Positions 27,393 through 36,366 are shown, counted from the first letter of the stretch. The stretch is DNA of 36,791 nucleotides from Calothrix sp. MO_192.B10 (GCA_030065055.1 JASJDS010000045.1:1-36791); one strand, 5' to 3'. The notes: generated by a model not told the origin, from the letters alone. Made by a program: numbers and translations.

Positions 27393-28487
27393 ATGGCTAA
27401 ACTTGAATTAAAGAACTTAAATAAAACCTATTCTTCTAAAGTTGTTCCCGTTAAAGATATCAGTTTAACTGTGGATGACAACGAATTTCTCACCTTACTC
27501 GGACCATCTGGTTGCGGGAAATCTACCACCCTACGGATGATAGCTGGCTTAGAAGAACCAACAAGGGGGCAAATTACCCTGGGAGATGAAGATATTACCT
27601 TTAGAAGACCAGGCGATCGTAATATGGCTATGGTATTCCAAAGTTACGCTCTTTACCCCCACATGAGTGTATATGAGAACCTAGCTTCGGGATTAAGACT
27701 GAAGAAAATACCTAGAATCGAAATCAAAAAGCGAGTTGCAGAAGTTGCCGAAATCCTCGGATTAGAAGAATTATTACAGCGCAAACCAGGACAACTATCC
27801 GGGGGACAAAGACAACGGGTAGCAGTTGGTCGAGCCTTGGTACGTCATGCCCAAGTATACTTATTAGATGAACCCCTCAGTAACTTAGATGCCCTATTAA
27901 GGGAAAAAGTCCGGGCTGACTTAAAACGAATATTTGCCGCCCAAAAAGCACCCACAGTTTATGTTACCCACGACCAAACCGAGGCAATGACCCTGTCTAC
28001 CAAAGTGGCGGTACTAAATAACGGTTATGTGCAACAGCTTGATACCCCGGCACGTATATATAATCACCCTGCTAATTTATTTGTGGCTGGATTTGTGGGT
28101 AGTCCACAGATGAATTTACTTACCTTACCCTGTCAAGGTAACTGTGCCATGTTAGGGGAGTTTTCCATACCCTTGCCAGTACCCACCGTACCCCCACAAA
28201 TCATCCTAGGGATTCGTCCAGAGAACGTCTGTATTGCTCAACCAGGGGATATCCATACCTTTACAGGTCAGGTATTTTTAGTGGAAAATTTGGGTATGCA
28301 CAACCTGGTGAGCGTGAGCGTAAATAGCTCTCACTCAGAACCACTGACAGTAAGAGCTTTGTTACCCACAGACCAATGCTGGAACGAAGAACACATTACC
28401 CTGGCATTACAACCCAAGAGTATCCATTGGTTTGACATTACATCCGGCAATGCTGTTTTCCGCAACCAAGCGATCGGTGTAATGTAG
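27393..28487 (+). CDS. Sugar ABC transporter ATP-binding protein (MalK/UgpC type)
   Basis: This 364-residue ATPase has Walker A GPSGCGKST (37-45), Q-loop MVFQSYALYPHM, signature LSGGQRQRVAVGRALVR (from 135), Walker B VYLLDEPLSNLD and switch histidine H193 in YVTHDQTEAMT. A TOBE-type regulatory domain of about 120 residues follows, typical of MalK/UgpC/MsmK proteins that serve sugar importers and are open to regulation. Linked to the two permeases and the binding protein, it completes the importer. Confidence 0.96.
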   Translation: MAKLELKNLNKTYSSKVVPVKDISLTVDDNEFLTLLGPSGCGKSTTLRMIAGLEEPTRGQITLGDEDITFRRPGDRNMAMVFQSYALYPHMSVYENLASGLRLKKIPRIEIKKRVAEVAEILGLEELLQRKPGQLSGGQRQRVAVGRALVRHAQVYLLDEPLSNLDALLREKVRADLKRIFAAQKAPTVYVTHDQTEAMTLSTKVAVLNNGYVQQLDTPARIYNHPANLFVAGFVGSPQMNLLTLPCQGNCAMLGEFSIPLPVPTVPPQIILGIRPENVCIAQPGDIHTFTGQVFLVENLGMHNLVSVSVNSSHSEPLTVRALLPTDQCWNEEHITLALQPKSIHWFDITSGNAVFRNQAIGVM

Positions 28488-28527
28488 TCTTAGGAAACTC
28501 TAGGAAATAAGTTATCCCACAAAAATA

Positions 28528-28570
28528 GTTGATGGTTGTTAGTTGTTAGTTGACAGTTGATGGTTGACAG
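28528..28570. repeat. Short heptamer repeat array (TTGATGG / TTGTTAG / TTGACAG)
   Basis: About six heptamer units lie between the ATPase and aldo/keto reductase genes. It is the third array of this family in the window. Confidence 0.8.
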
Positions 28571-28670
28571 CTTAAGGCTATTGGCGAAGTTTACAGGTTT
28601 TGTTGGCTGATAACTATGGGATATTTTTGATCTGGAGGTTCCTTAGGGTGTCAAATTTTCTGGGATAAAT

Positions 28671-29651
28671 ATGCAGACTAGCCAAAAACTCTCCCTACCA
28701 ATCATGGGTTGTGGAACTTGGGCATGGGGGAACCGACTCCTGTGGGGATACGATGAAAGTATGGATGACCAGTTGCAAGGGGTGTTTAATCTCTGTGTTA
28801 ATAATGGTGTCACCCTATTTGATACCGGAGATTCCTACGGTACGGGCAAATTAAATGGGCGTAGCGAGCAACTTTTGGGACGCTTCACCAAAGCATATCA
28901 AGGCGTAAACCAAGAAAATATTTGCATTGCTACCAAGCTAGCTGCTTATCCCTGGAGATTAACCCGCCAATCGATGGTGAATGCTTGCAAGTCCTCTGCC
29001 CAAAGACTGGGGAGAAATGTGGATTTGGTACAGATGCACTGGTCTACAGCTAATTATGCACCTTGGCAGGAAGGAGCATTGTTAGATGGTTTAGCTGACC
29101 TTTATCAGCAAGGATTGGTCAAGGGTGTGGGATTATCTAACTATGGACCGAAAAGATTGCAATGGGTACATAGAAAATTTACGGGACGGGGTGTTCCCAT
29201 TACAACTCTTCAAGTCCAGTATTCATTGTTGTCTACCTATCCCGTGACAGAACTGGGTTTAAAAGAAGTATGCGATGATTTGGGAATACAATTGATTGCC
29301 TACAGTCCTCTAGGATTGGGCATTTTAACGGGTAAATATTCAGATCAGAGTCAGTACCCTAAAGGTATTCGTAATTTCCTGTTTAAGCAATTAATACCCA
29401 AGGCACGACCTCTATTATCTTGTTTGCAAAAGATAGCAGAATCTAGGCATAAAACCATGTCCCAGGTAGCTATTAACTGGTGTATTTGCAAAGGTACCAT
29501 TCCTATTCCCGGAGCCAAAAATATAGAACAGGCGCAGCAGAACATCGGCGCGTTGGGTTGGCAATTAGATAGTGGTGAAGTGGAGGAATTAGATAGAGTA
29601 GCGGCGAGTTTGGAGAAAAAAATGGTGCAGAATATCTTTCAGACAAAGTGA
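28671..29651 (+). CDS. Aldo/keto reductase
   Basis: This 326-residue TIM-barrel oxidoreductase has the catalytic tetrad D51 (LFDTGDSYG), Y56, K89 (CIATKLAAYPWR) and H123 (LVQMHWST). GVGLSNYGPKRLQ and NWCICKGTIPIPGAKNIEQA form the NADPH-binding C-terminal part. It reduces carbonyls with NADPH; the substrate is unknown. It lies 183 bp after the sugar ATPase in the same direction, so a role in sugar or glycoside metabolism is possible. The gap contains a heptamer array, so co-transcription is uncertain. Confidence 0.94.
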   Translation: MQTSQKLSLPIMGCGTWAWGNRLLWGYDESMDDQLQGVFNLCVNNGVTLFDTGDSYGTGKLNGRSEQLLGRFTKAYQGVNQENICIATKLAAYPWRLTRQSMVNACKSSAQRLGRNVDLVQMHWSTANYAPWQEGALLDGLADLYQQGLVKGVGLSNYGPKRLQWVHRKFTGRGVPITTLQVQYSLLSTYPVTELGLKEVCDDLGIQLIAYSPLGLGILTGKYSDQSQYPKGIRNFLFKQLIPKARPLLSCLQKIAESRHKTMSQVAINWCICKGTIPIPGAKNIEQAQQNIGALGWQLDSGEVEELDRVAASLEKKMVQNIFQTK

Positions 29652-30147
29652 TACGATTTTGGATTTTAGATTGTGAGGCTGGAGCCTCGTGAATAATGCT
29701 CCCACGCAGAGCATGGGAGCAAGACAATTGTGAAAGGGCGACTGAATCAGTTTATCGCCCTTGGCATCCTTAAATAAGTCGAGGATCTAAATTTTTACTG
29801 CCTTATCATATTAACTGCAATTAGTCAAATATGAAGAAATTGCAGTCTATCTAAAACAGGAATCTAATCTAACGAGAATAATAGTGTTTTAGCTGTCGTT
29901 TGAGTAAGTTTCCATAAAATGCCCCTATTTTAAAATACACGAAATGATACAAAAAAATCAAGAGGCTGAAACAACGCAAATTCGTTTAATAAATAGGAAT
30001 CTATATCAATAAAATTTGGTGATCGACTGCTAAAAAAGTTGTAAATAATTGTATACTTTTAAAATTGGAAACCAAATAGATAAATAAATAGGTTTTGCTG
30101 ATGAAATCAGCTCATGCACCGGTAACCCTTGATAATCAAGACAGTTG
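29652..30147. other. Non-coding stretch between convergent genes
   Basis: Two small hairpins follow the aldo/keto reductase: GAGGCT/AGCCTC at 29675-29688 and GCTCCCA/TGGGAGC at 29698-29720. They may terminate it. At about 29768-29790 there is one diverged end of the GATCCCCGACTTCTT element. From 29800 to 30147 the DNA is A/T-rich and I see no gene, tRNA or repeat in it. Confidence 0.5.
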
Positions 30148-30864
30148 CTACGAGAGATTGCTACAGGAGATTGGCTGTCGCCAAGCGCGAATAGCGACTT
30201 CCTTCGCATTTTTTTCTATTAAGTCTCCATGAGAAATTACAATTCTCTCAAAATCCCAACTGAGGATTTTCTTTAAAGTCTTAGAAGCAGCATTTTTGTC
30301 TTGCCATCCTAACTGATACTCTGGTGCTGGTTTTGGATTGTTCCACATCCGAAAAACAACTTTAAACCAAAACTGCAATATCCAATTCACATCTTCCGTT
30401 TCATCTGTAAAATTTTCAATTAAATCAACCAGAATGAGGGTCTTGGTGATTTTGTGGTAAAAAGCAACCTCCCATATATACTTATTTCCCCGCACAAGAA
30501 CCTGCTCGAAGTCATTTTCCCATCTTTCGTCAGGTCGATTTCCCAATAGCCAATCAAACTCAAGCTCCGGATTCTTGATTTCAATACCTGGACAAATAAA
30601 AGTTTCAGCATTAGGAAACGCCCTCTGGGCTGATTCAACATAAAGATAGTGGTATAAACCAGGAGCTACGATAAATTCAACTTTACCTAATTTTGCGATC
30701 GCAATCTTTGTGGGTTCATCTATATTACAAGGTGAATGAATGAATAAATTGCCATTCGATAGGCGAATAATTGTCATTCTGGAATTAAACTTGGTACCGG
30801 CATAATGGATAGGATATTCCTTTATCCAAATAGTATTTGTCTGATACTCATATAAATCTTTCAT
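30148..30864 (-). CDS. DUF4336 domain protein (metallo-beta-lactamase-like fold)
   Basis: The protein is about 238 residues from ATG at 30864 (MKDLYEYQTNTIWIKEYPIH). The open frame continues 93 residues upstream but that part is low-complexity and overlaps DNA with coding potential on the other strand, so the shorter start is preferred. Features fit DUF4336: MTIIRLSNGNLFIHSPCNID, VEFIVAPGLYHYLYVESAQ, CPGIE and RIVISHGDLIEKNA. DUF4336 proteins keep the beta-lactamase-like fold, but their reaction is unknown and metal ligands are reduced to a few His/Asp. The C-terminus (WRQPISCSNLS) looks complete. Confidence 0.8.
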   Translation of the reverse strand: MKDLYEYQTNTIWIKEYPIHYAGTKFNSRMTIIRLSNGNLFIHSPCNIDEPTKIAIAKLGKVEFIVAPGLYHYLYVESAQRAFPNAETFICPGIEIKNPELEFDWLLGNRPDERWENDFEQVLVRGNKYIWEVAFYHKITKTLILVDLIENFTDETEDVNWILQFWFKVVFRMWNNPKPAPEYQLGWQDKNAASKTLKKILSWDFERIVISHGDLIEKNAKEVAIRAWRQPISCSNLS

Positions 30865-31005
30865 TTTCAAAATCATCCCATTAATCAGCAACGTCAAAAA
30901 TAGGATTCTGATAGCGTTTGTTATGTCAAGCCAGATAGCATTGTAATTGTATAATCTTACTAATACCAATTTGAAAAAATAATGCAACACATGATTTATT
31001 GGTAG

Positions 31006-31608
31006 GGGCGGGGTTACGGTGGGATACTTGAAAATGAGGTAAATCGTCTTCGTCAAGTTGGAGAAGTAGAGTTGCATCCTCTTTATCCCGCACCCGATAT
31101 TAATATAAATGGATGGACACGGGATAGTTATTCCGAACAACAATTATTAGCTCGTGTTAAAACAATATATTCTTTGGCAATTGAAGGATATCAACAACTG
31201 GTTAATACTTGGTTTCCAAAATTTGCACCCAGATTAGCGACAGCAGTAACGTTGCCTGCACGTCTTGTTGGAGTAGTTACTCCAACACGATTTAATAACA
31301 CTGAGGTATGTGTACAGTGGTACTTTAAGGCACTTCAGCAAGGACAATCGAGTTACGTTGATTTAAGTTTTGGGGAACCAGGCATTTTGATAGGAAATGA
31401 CCATCTATACTCACAAGTAAATGAAAAACTGCTGTTTCTAAGAAAAGATGCAGCAGCATGGATTAGGACAAAGATGAGTTCGCAATTATTGAGTATATCT
31501 AAACCCAACTCTGCAACTGAGCTAGCTTACGAATGGTTATGGAATGATTTAAAACAGGTTAATTGGGTTGATGGAACTCTTGGTAATGCACCTCTATCTG
31601 GCTTTTAA
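31006..31608 (+). pseudogene. Uncharacterised protein, 5'-truncated at a palindromic repeat
   Basis: The open frame has good coding character from GYGGILENEVNRLRQVGEVE (starting about 31015) to the stop at 31608, about 200 residues rich in aromatic and charged residues. The only start-like codon (TTG at 31072) is internal to the conserved-looking part. Upstream, the frame runs into GTAGGGGCGGGGTT, half of the GGGCGGGG palindromic repeat, then a TAG. I do not recognise the family. The gene has probably lost its 5' portion at the repeat, so it is likely a remnant. Confidence 0.55.
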
Positions 31609-31615
31609 AATTTTC

Positions 31616-31672
31616 ATACCCACTATTCGCCAGCAGCATCCTTAATCAGGAGAGGGAAATATTTTTGCACAA
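31616..31672. repeat. Composite repeat fragments between convergent genes
   Basis: The stretch carries the inverse of the TGCTGCTGGCGAATAGTGG motif found inside the 26021-26331 element, followed by a partial CTTAATCAGGAGAGGGAAA copy of the CCCTCTCC-core repeat. It spans most of the gap between the truncated gene and the dioxygenase gene. Confidence 0.65.
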
Positions 31673-31681
31673 CTTGCTGTG

Positions 31682-32500
31682 TTAACTACCCAAAGCTTTA
31701 TCCCACTCTAATTGATAAGCTAAACCATACTTAATAAAATCTTCTGCTTTAGCTTTATCGCTTTTCCCAAATACACCGAGGCTGTAAGGGTTATCTTGCA
31801 TACGCTCGGTAACTAACTCCCGTTCAAACTGGATTACTTCTTCCCTAGGTTTATCAGTTTTAAAGAAGTCCACAACCAACACAGTGCGATCGCAATCAGT
31901 ATAATTATGGGGACAGTGGGGATAGCTGTGGTCTAAAACCATAAATTCACCTTCATGCCAATACAGTTTGTCATGGCATATTTTCATCGCCACATCCCCT
32001 TGGGGAACGATTAACCCCAGATAACCGCGATTCATATGGGGGTTGTAGTTGGTATGCAGTTTAATATCTAAGCCGGGGTGGAATGTCCCATAATATACAT
32101 TTCTCAGAACATGGTTATCAATGGAGTTTGCTGTAGCGATTGCCTGCGATAAAATTGTAAAATATTTTTCTCTTAATTTAAGTACTTCCCCTGGTACATC
32201 CAATGATTGATAATGGGGGTATTGTATGTGATGGGCTTGGATATATTCTTCAATAAACATGCCTTGAAATAACACGCCAAAAGCACTGTATTTAGAACTA
32301 CCTTTGGTTTTGATAGTTTGACTTTTCGGTCCCATCACGTCATAGGCAAGTTTTAATTCTGACTCAGATGCACTATTGAGGAAGTGGGTAAATTCATCCC
32401 TAATGCTTTGCCAATTTTGTTGTAAGTTTTGTAGGAAAGGAAATTGCTGTGGATTCAGGTGATACTCAGTAAAATTTGTCATTGTTTTGTTAATACTCAT
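31682..32500 (-). CDS. Aspartyl/asparaginyl beta-hydroxylase family dioxygenase
   Basis: This 272-residue Fe(II)/2-oxoglutarate dioxygenase-like protein carries the double-stranded beta-helix core GTFHPGLDIKLHTNYNPHMN, then RGYLGLIVPQGDVAMKI and LDHSYPHCPHNYTDCDRTVL. H149 and H195 are the two iron-binding histidines and R205 the 2-oxoglutarate-binding arginine by analogy with the family, which often uses only two His ligands. The target (protein or small molecule) is unknown. Met1 or Met7 could be the start. It is divergent from the amidohydrolase cluster across 330 bp and could belong to the same process, but there is no direct evidence. Confidence 0.88.
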   Translation of the reverse strand: MSINKTMTNFTEYHLNPQQFPFLQNLQQNWQSIRDEFTHFLNSASESELKLAYDVMGPKSQTIKTKGSSKYSAFGVLFQGMFIEEYIQAHHIQYPHYQSLDVPGEVLKLREKYFTILSQAIATANSIDNHVLRNVYYGTFHPGLDIKLHTNYNPHMNRGYLGLIVPQGDVAMKICHDKLYWHEGEFMVLDHSYPHCPHNYTDCDRTVLVVDFFKTDKPREEVIQFERELVTERMQDNPYSLGVFGKSDKAKAEDFIKYGLAYQLEWDKALGS

Positions 32501-32595
32501 TAATTTAAAATTTTTTACATAATAATTTACGCATAACTTACATAATTACGTCATGATCGGTGATAACGGCGTAATTAAATAAAATCTTGGTTTTT

Positions 32596-32675
32596 GTCTC
32601 ACGCAGAGGAGGACACTTGCGGTGGACGGGTTCCCCGGCATAAGCAAAGTGTCCGTCGCGCAGAGGCGCAGAGAG
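32596..32675. repeat. CGCAGAGG repeat interrupted by a 49-bp palindromic element (copy 2)
   Basis: The outer repeat GTCTCACGCAGAGG | CGCAGAGGCGCAGAGAG matches 25005-25035 (inverse) exactly. It is split by an insert from 32610 to 32658. The insert has arms GGACACTTGC (32611-32620) and GCAAAGTGTCC (32644-32654) and the GGTGGACGGGTTCCCCGGC core also found at 24924-24942. No target duplication is obvious. Confidence 0.85.
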
Positions 32676-32830
32676 TGAGAGTTGTGAGCATATCGTTTAA
32701 TAAATTCATTCCCCATTGGTGCAATGCTCGATTCCTTAATCTTAGTCTAGCGAAATGGTGTGTTAGTGTCCCAATTCTATCTGTAGAACCAATTTCTAAA
32801 ATTCAAAATAGTTTTACTTGAGGTTTATAT

Positions 32831-34300
32831 ATGTCTGAAGGTATATTGTTTGACAAGATTATTAAAAATGTGCGGGTGGTTCGTCCCCATCAAGCATCCG
32901 TGGAATCACTGGATTTAGGGATTAAGGATGGTAAATTTATTGAAATTGCTTCTAATATAAGTCCGGAACAGGGGAAAGAAGTATTTGATGCCCAAAATTT
33001 GCTTGGTTTCCCAGGGTTAGTTGATGCCCATATGCACATTGGTATTTATCAACCCCTGGATAAGGATGCGGTGACTGAAAGTAAAGCGGCGGCAATGGGG
33101 GGTGTAACTAGTAGTATTACTTACATTCGCACGGGTCAATATTATCTTAACAAGGGTGGCCCTTACAAGGATTTTTTCCCAGAAGTTTTGGCACTATCGG
33201 CGGGTAATTTTTTTGTTGATTACAGTTACCATATTGCCCCCATTAGCGGCTCCCATATTGATGAGATGCAGATGTTGTTTGAGGAGTATGGTGTTAGCTC
33301 CTTCAAAATCTTTATGTTCTATGGTGGCTACGGTTTACATGGACTTTCTGACAAACAAAACCTCTTTTTGATGATTAATAAAGAGGAGAGGTATGACTTT
33401 GCCCACTTTGAGTTTATTATGCGGGGTTTGACCAAACTAAGGGAATTGTACCCCGAAGCGAGCGATCGCATCAGTTTAAGTCTCCATTGTGAGGTGGCGG
33501 AAATCCTCAATGCTTATACGAAAATTGTCCAAGCAGACTCTAGCTTAACTGGTTTGAAAGCTTACAGTGCAGCTCGTCCCCCCCATTCTGAAGGTTTGGC
33601 TATTTGTATTGCTTCTTACTTAGCCCATGAAACCAATTGTGTGAATATTAACCTCTTACACCTGAGTTCCCGCAAGGCAGTGGAAGCAGCTTTAACTATG
33701 CAAGCAGCCTTTCCCCATATCAATTTTCGCCGGGAAGTTACGGTGGGACATTTATTATTAGATACAGATGCACCTACGGGTAAATGGGCAAAGGTAAACC
33801 CCCCCATTCGTTCCCGTGCAGATGTAGAATATTTATGGCAAGCTGTACTCAATGGTCAAATTGACTGGATTGTCAGTGATCATGCTTGCTGTTCAGCGGA
33901 GAAAAAAGCTAGTTTGCAAGATCCCGATAATATCTGGTTGGCTAAATCCGGCTTTGGTGGCACAGAATACCTCCTATCTGGTGTATTTAGCGAGGGAAGT
34001 AAGCGGGGTTTGTCCTACAATCGCATGGCTGAGTTATTAAGTTGGAATCCCGCTCGCCGGTTTGGGTTAGATACAAAGGGCGATATTGCCATTGGTTATG
34101 ATGCAGACTTGGTATTACTAGACCCCAATGAATCCTTTGTTGTCCGTGCCGCTGAATCGGAGTCCCAGCAAGGTTATACGCCCTTTGAGGGAGTGGAATT
34201 GACAGGAAAGGTAAAAACCACCTTTCTGCGGGGGAATATAATTTATGACCAAGGACAAGTAGTTGGTACGCCCACCGGACGTTACTTAGAACGCAGATGA
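32831..34300 (+). CDS. Hydantoinase/dihydropyrimidinase-type amidohydrolase
   Basis: This 489-residue TIM-barrel cyclic amidohydrolase has the complete binuclear metal set by analogy with D-hydantoinase: H67 and H69 (LVDAHMHIG), bridging Lys159 (SSFKIFMFYGG), H219 (SLSLHCEVAE), H277 (NLLHLSS) and D350 (VSDHACC). The N- and C-terminal beta-sandwich segments (VSEG...VESLDLGIKDGKFIEI; DLVLLDPNESFVV) are present. Relatives hydrolyse dihydropyrimidines, hydantoins, dihydroorotate or allantoin; the specificity cannot be read here. A GAGG ribosome site precedes the ATG. It heads a plus-strand cluster with the pseudo-hydrolase and bicupin genes. Confidence 0.92.
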   Translation: MSEGILFDKIIKNVRVVRPHQASVESLDLGIKDGKFIEIASNISPEQGKEVFDAQNLLGFPGLVDAHMHIGIYQPLDKDAVTESKAAAMGGVTSSITYIRTGQYYLNKGGPYKDFFPEVLALSAGNFFVDYSYHIAPISGSHIDEMQMLFEEYGVSSFKIFMFYGGYGLHGLSDKQNLFLMINKEERYDFAHFEFIMRGLTKLRELYPEASDRISLSLHCEVAEILNAYTKIVQADSSLTGLKAYSAARPPHSEGLAICIASYLAHETNCVNINLLHLSSRKAVEAALTMQAAFPHINFRREVTVGHLLLDTDAPTGKWAKVNPPIRSRADVEYLWQAVLNGQIDWIVSDHACCSAEKKASLQDPDNIWLAKSGFGGTEYLLSGVFSEGSKRGLSYNRMAELLSWNPARRFGLDTKGDIAIGYDADLVLLDPNESFVVRAAESESQQGYTPFEGVELTGKVKTTFLRGNIIYDQGQVVGTPTGRYLERR

Positions 34301-34312
34301 AGTAAATCATTT

Positions 34313-34336
34313 GGCATTGCATAAATGCGGGATGAT
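34313..34336. repeat. 24-nt dispersed repeat GGCATTGCATAAATGCGGGA..
   Basis: The 24 bases match 26122-26145 at 22 positions. It lies just after the amidohydrolase stop. Its origin is unknown. Confidence 0.7.
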
Positions 34337-34466
34337 ATCAAGTTCGCTTAATTGCTTACAATAAAAACTTTGCGTATTGGCGTGAGATTTAATCGTAACT
34401 ATTTATCCGAACATCATATGAATTAAGATTTTGAGCCAAGCTGTAATGTTTCTTCAAGGATAAAAA

Positions 34467-35291
34467 ATGAGCCAACGTATCAAGAGAGCATTTTTAGACA
34501 CAGAGGATGGACAAATTCTATACCGCATAGGTGGAGAAGGCGAACCCCTACTTTTACTGCATATGAATCCCCGCAGCAGTGATGAATTTCGTGAGGTAAT
34601 GCCAATTTTTGCCCAGAAAAGGCGTGTAATTGCCATGGATTTCATGGGTTTTGGAGATTCTGACAAGCCACCCAGAATGTACTCAATTGCGGACTACGCC
34701 AAAAATGCGATCGCACTTTTAGATGAATTAGACATCAAAAAGACGAGTATCTTTGGTAACCACACAGGTGCTTTCGTGGCAGGAGAGGTAGCAGCAGCCT
34801 ATCCCGAGCGGGTGGAAAAACTGGTATTATCCAGCGCAGATATTTTTGATGAACAAGGAAAAGCAGCTTTACTAAGCAGATTTGAGAAGGGTTTCCAAAT
34901 CAAAGCAGATGGCTCTCACCTGATGGAAAGATGGCAAGCACGGGCTGCTTATGTAGGATCTGCCGAATTAAATCACCGTTGGGTTTTAGATGATATGAAA
35001 TGCTTTGGACATCCTTTGTACGCCGTCTGGGCTGTAGCTGACTACTGTCTGGATGCAAAAGAAAGATTTAGTTTGATTAAGTGTCCAACCCTGATATTTT
35101 GGGGAACCGAAGACGCGAAAGAAGTTGAAAAACTGGGTTTATCCAAAGCAAAAGATCGGTATTTGGTATCAGAAGCAATTCCCCATGCCAAAATAGTAGA
35201 ACTTGAAGGTGGAACAATCTGCATGATGAATCAGATGCCTGAAGAAATATCAAAATTAGTAGTCGATTTTCTCGATGGTATAAGTGATTAA
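34467..35291 (+). CDS. Alpha/beta-hydrolase-fold protein with a non-canonical active site
   Basis: This 274-residue protein has the fold of haloalkane-dehalogenase/lactonase-like hydrolases: LLLLHMNPRSSDEFREVMPI, RVIAMDFMGFGDSDKPPR, SIFGNHTGAFVAGEVAAAYP, CPTLIFWGTEDAKEVE. At the nucleophile elbow (G97-N98-H99-T100-G101) the usual Ser or Asp is His99. In the late loop the catalytic His expected in a GGH motif is replaced (LEGGTICMMNQMPEE, T250/I251). D216 remains as the possible acid. It may act with another chemistry or bind a ligand without hydrolysis. AAGGA lies 7 nt before the ATG. It follows the amidohydrolase by 166 bp. Confidence 0.88.
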   Translation: MSQRIKRAFLDTEDGQILYRIGGEGEPLLLLHMNPRSSDEFREVMPIFAQKRRVIAMDFMGFGDSDKPPRMYSIADYAKNAIALLDELDIKKTSIFGNHTGAFVAGEVAAAYPERVEKLVLSSADIFDEQGKAALLSRFEKGFQIKADGSHLMERWQARAAYVGSAELNHRWVLDDMKCFGHPLYAVWAVADYCLDAKERFSLIKCPTLIFWGTEDAKEVEKLGLSKAKDRYLVSEAIPHAKIVELEGGTICMMNQMPEEISKLVVDFLDGISD

Positions 35292-35346
35292 AGTTACATA
35301 TTTTAGAGCTATAAATCAGTAGAGCGAAAGTTCAGAGGAAACGGAC

Positions 35347-36312
35347 ATGGCTAAAAAAAGCGATCGCAACAGTACTTTATCCAACGATAAAGATAATAGG
35401 CTTCCCCTCATGCATACCAGTGTTCAAGGAAGCCAAAGTACCCCTATTGGACGCAAACATGTGGAGAGCGAAGAGTCCCTCAACTCAGTCCTCGACTTCC
35501 CCAAGCAGGATTTTCAGGTGGAGAACTTTATCACCGGCAAACACGGTATTGCACAGATCCTATCTGCCGACGAAGCAACTGGAGAATCAACCCAGCGAGT
35601 GCATTTGTCTAAAGGATGGACTGCTCCCATTGGGCATTTTACTGAGAATATAGAAATATTTGTCCTCAAAGGACGAGTCAAACAAGGGGGCTTTCCTTTG
35701 AGAGACCTTTCCTATTCATTTATCCCCGCAGGAGTCCCCACTGGACCCTGGGTAGCAGAGGAAAATACAGTGTTACTCTGGATGCCAGATGCCACTCCAA
35801 CATATGTAACCGATCCCTACGCCGATTTGCCCCAGATTGGGGAAAGCTCAGTGTATCACCCTTTGGCGCAGACTGCATCAGCAGTGCGGGACTACATCCC
35901 CATCAAAGAAATTCGCTCCATGCCTTGGGAATCTACTCGATACGACTACCTGCCTCCAGGTGCTGCCAGACGTAGTCTCCGTACCAACACTGAGACAGGT
36001 AGGGATACCTGGATACTGGGATTAGTTCCCATGTTTATTGAAGGTAACTTCCTGGGTGGACATCCGACAACCGAAGAAGCGTACATGCTCACAGGGAATC
36101 TTCATGGCCACTGGCCCATGAACGACGATCCCTTTAATCGGCGCTACTGGGAAATGAAGCAGGATGGCTACTTCTGGAGGCCAGCTCATGTGCCCCACGG
36201 ACCATTCTGGACTGACACAGGCTCACTCCTCCTATTCCGCACCAAGGGTGTTCTTGGGTATAACTGGATGCTTCATAACTCAGATATTGGTCAGCAAAAT
36301 TTTCAGAAATAA
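35347..36312 (+). CDS. Bicupin protein
   Basis: This 321-residue protein has two cupin domains. Domain 1 (about residues 60-150) carries GHFTENIEIFVLKGRVKQGG with H97 and E100/E103. Domain 2 (about 215-305) carries GGHPTTEEAYMLTGNLHGHW with H239 and E243/E244, and a motif-2 histidine in WRPAHVPHGPF (H281/H284). Domain 2 therefore keeps a full set of metal ligands; domain 1 is reduced. Such bicupins act as metal-dependent dioxygenases, isomerases or hydrolases, or as sensors. AGAGGA precedes the ATG. It is 55 bp after the hydrolase-like gene and probably co-transcribed. Confidence 0.85.
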   Translation: MAKKSDRNSTLSNDKDNRLPLMHTSVQGSQSTPIGRKHVESEESLNSVLDFPKQDFQVENFITGKHGIAQILSADEATGESTQRVHLSKGWTAPIGHFTENIEIFVLKGRVKQGGFPLRDLSYSFIPAGVPTGPWVAEENTVLLWMPDATPTYVTDPYADLPQIGESSVYHPLAQTASAVRDYIPIKEIRSMPWESTRYDYLPPGAARRSLRTNTETGRDTWILGLVPMFIEGNFLGGHPTTEEAYMLTGNLHGHWPMNDDPFNRRYWEMKQDGYFWRPAHVPHGPFWTDTGSLLLFRTKGVLGYNWMLHNSDIGQQNFQK

Positions 36313-36366
36313 TTGTTCGGGTAAGGTTGTGAAGAAGAGGACTTAGATAGATGGATAGATGGGTAG

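Noticed and set aside
29794-30147. tRNA, riboswitch or small RNA in the A/T-rich gap
   Set aside because: No cloverleaf, T-loop or known riboswitch motif could be traced by eye.
30865-31143. Long N-terminal extension of the DUF4336 protein
   Set aside because: It reads low-complexity sequence and overlaps the opposite-strand gene remnant; the ATG at 30864 matches the usual family start.
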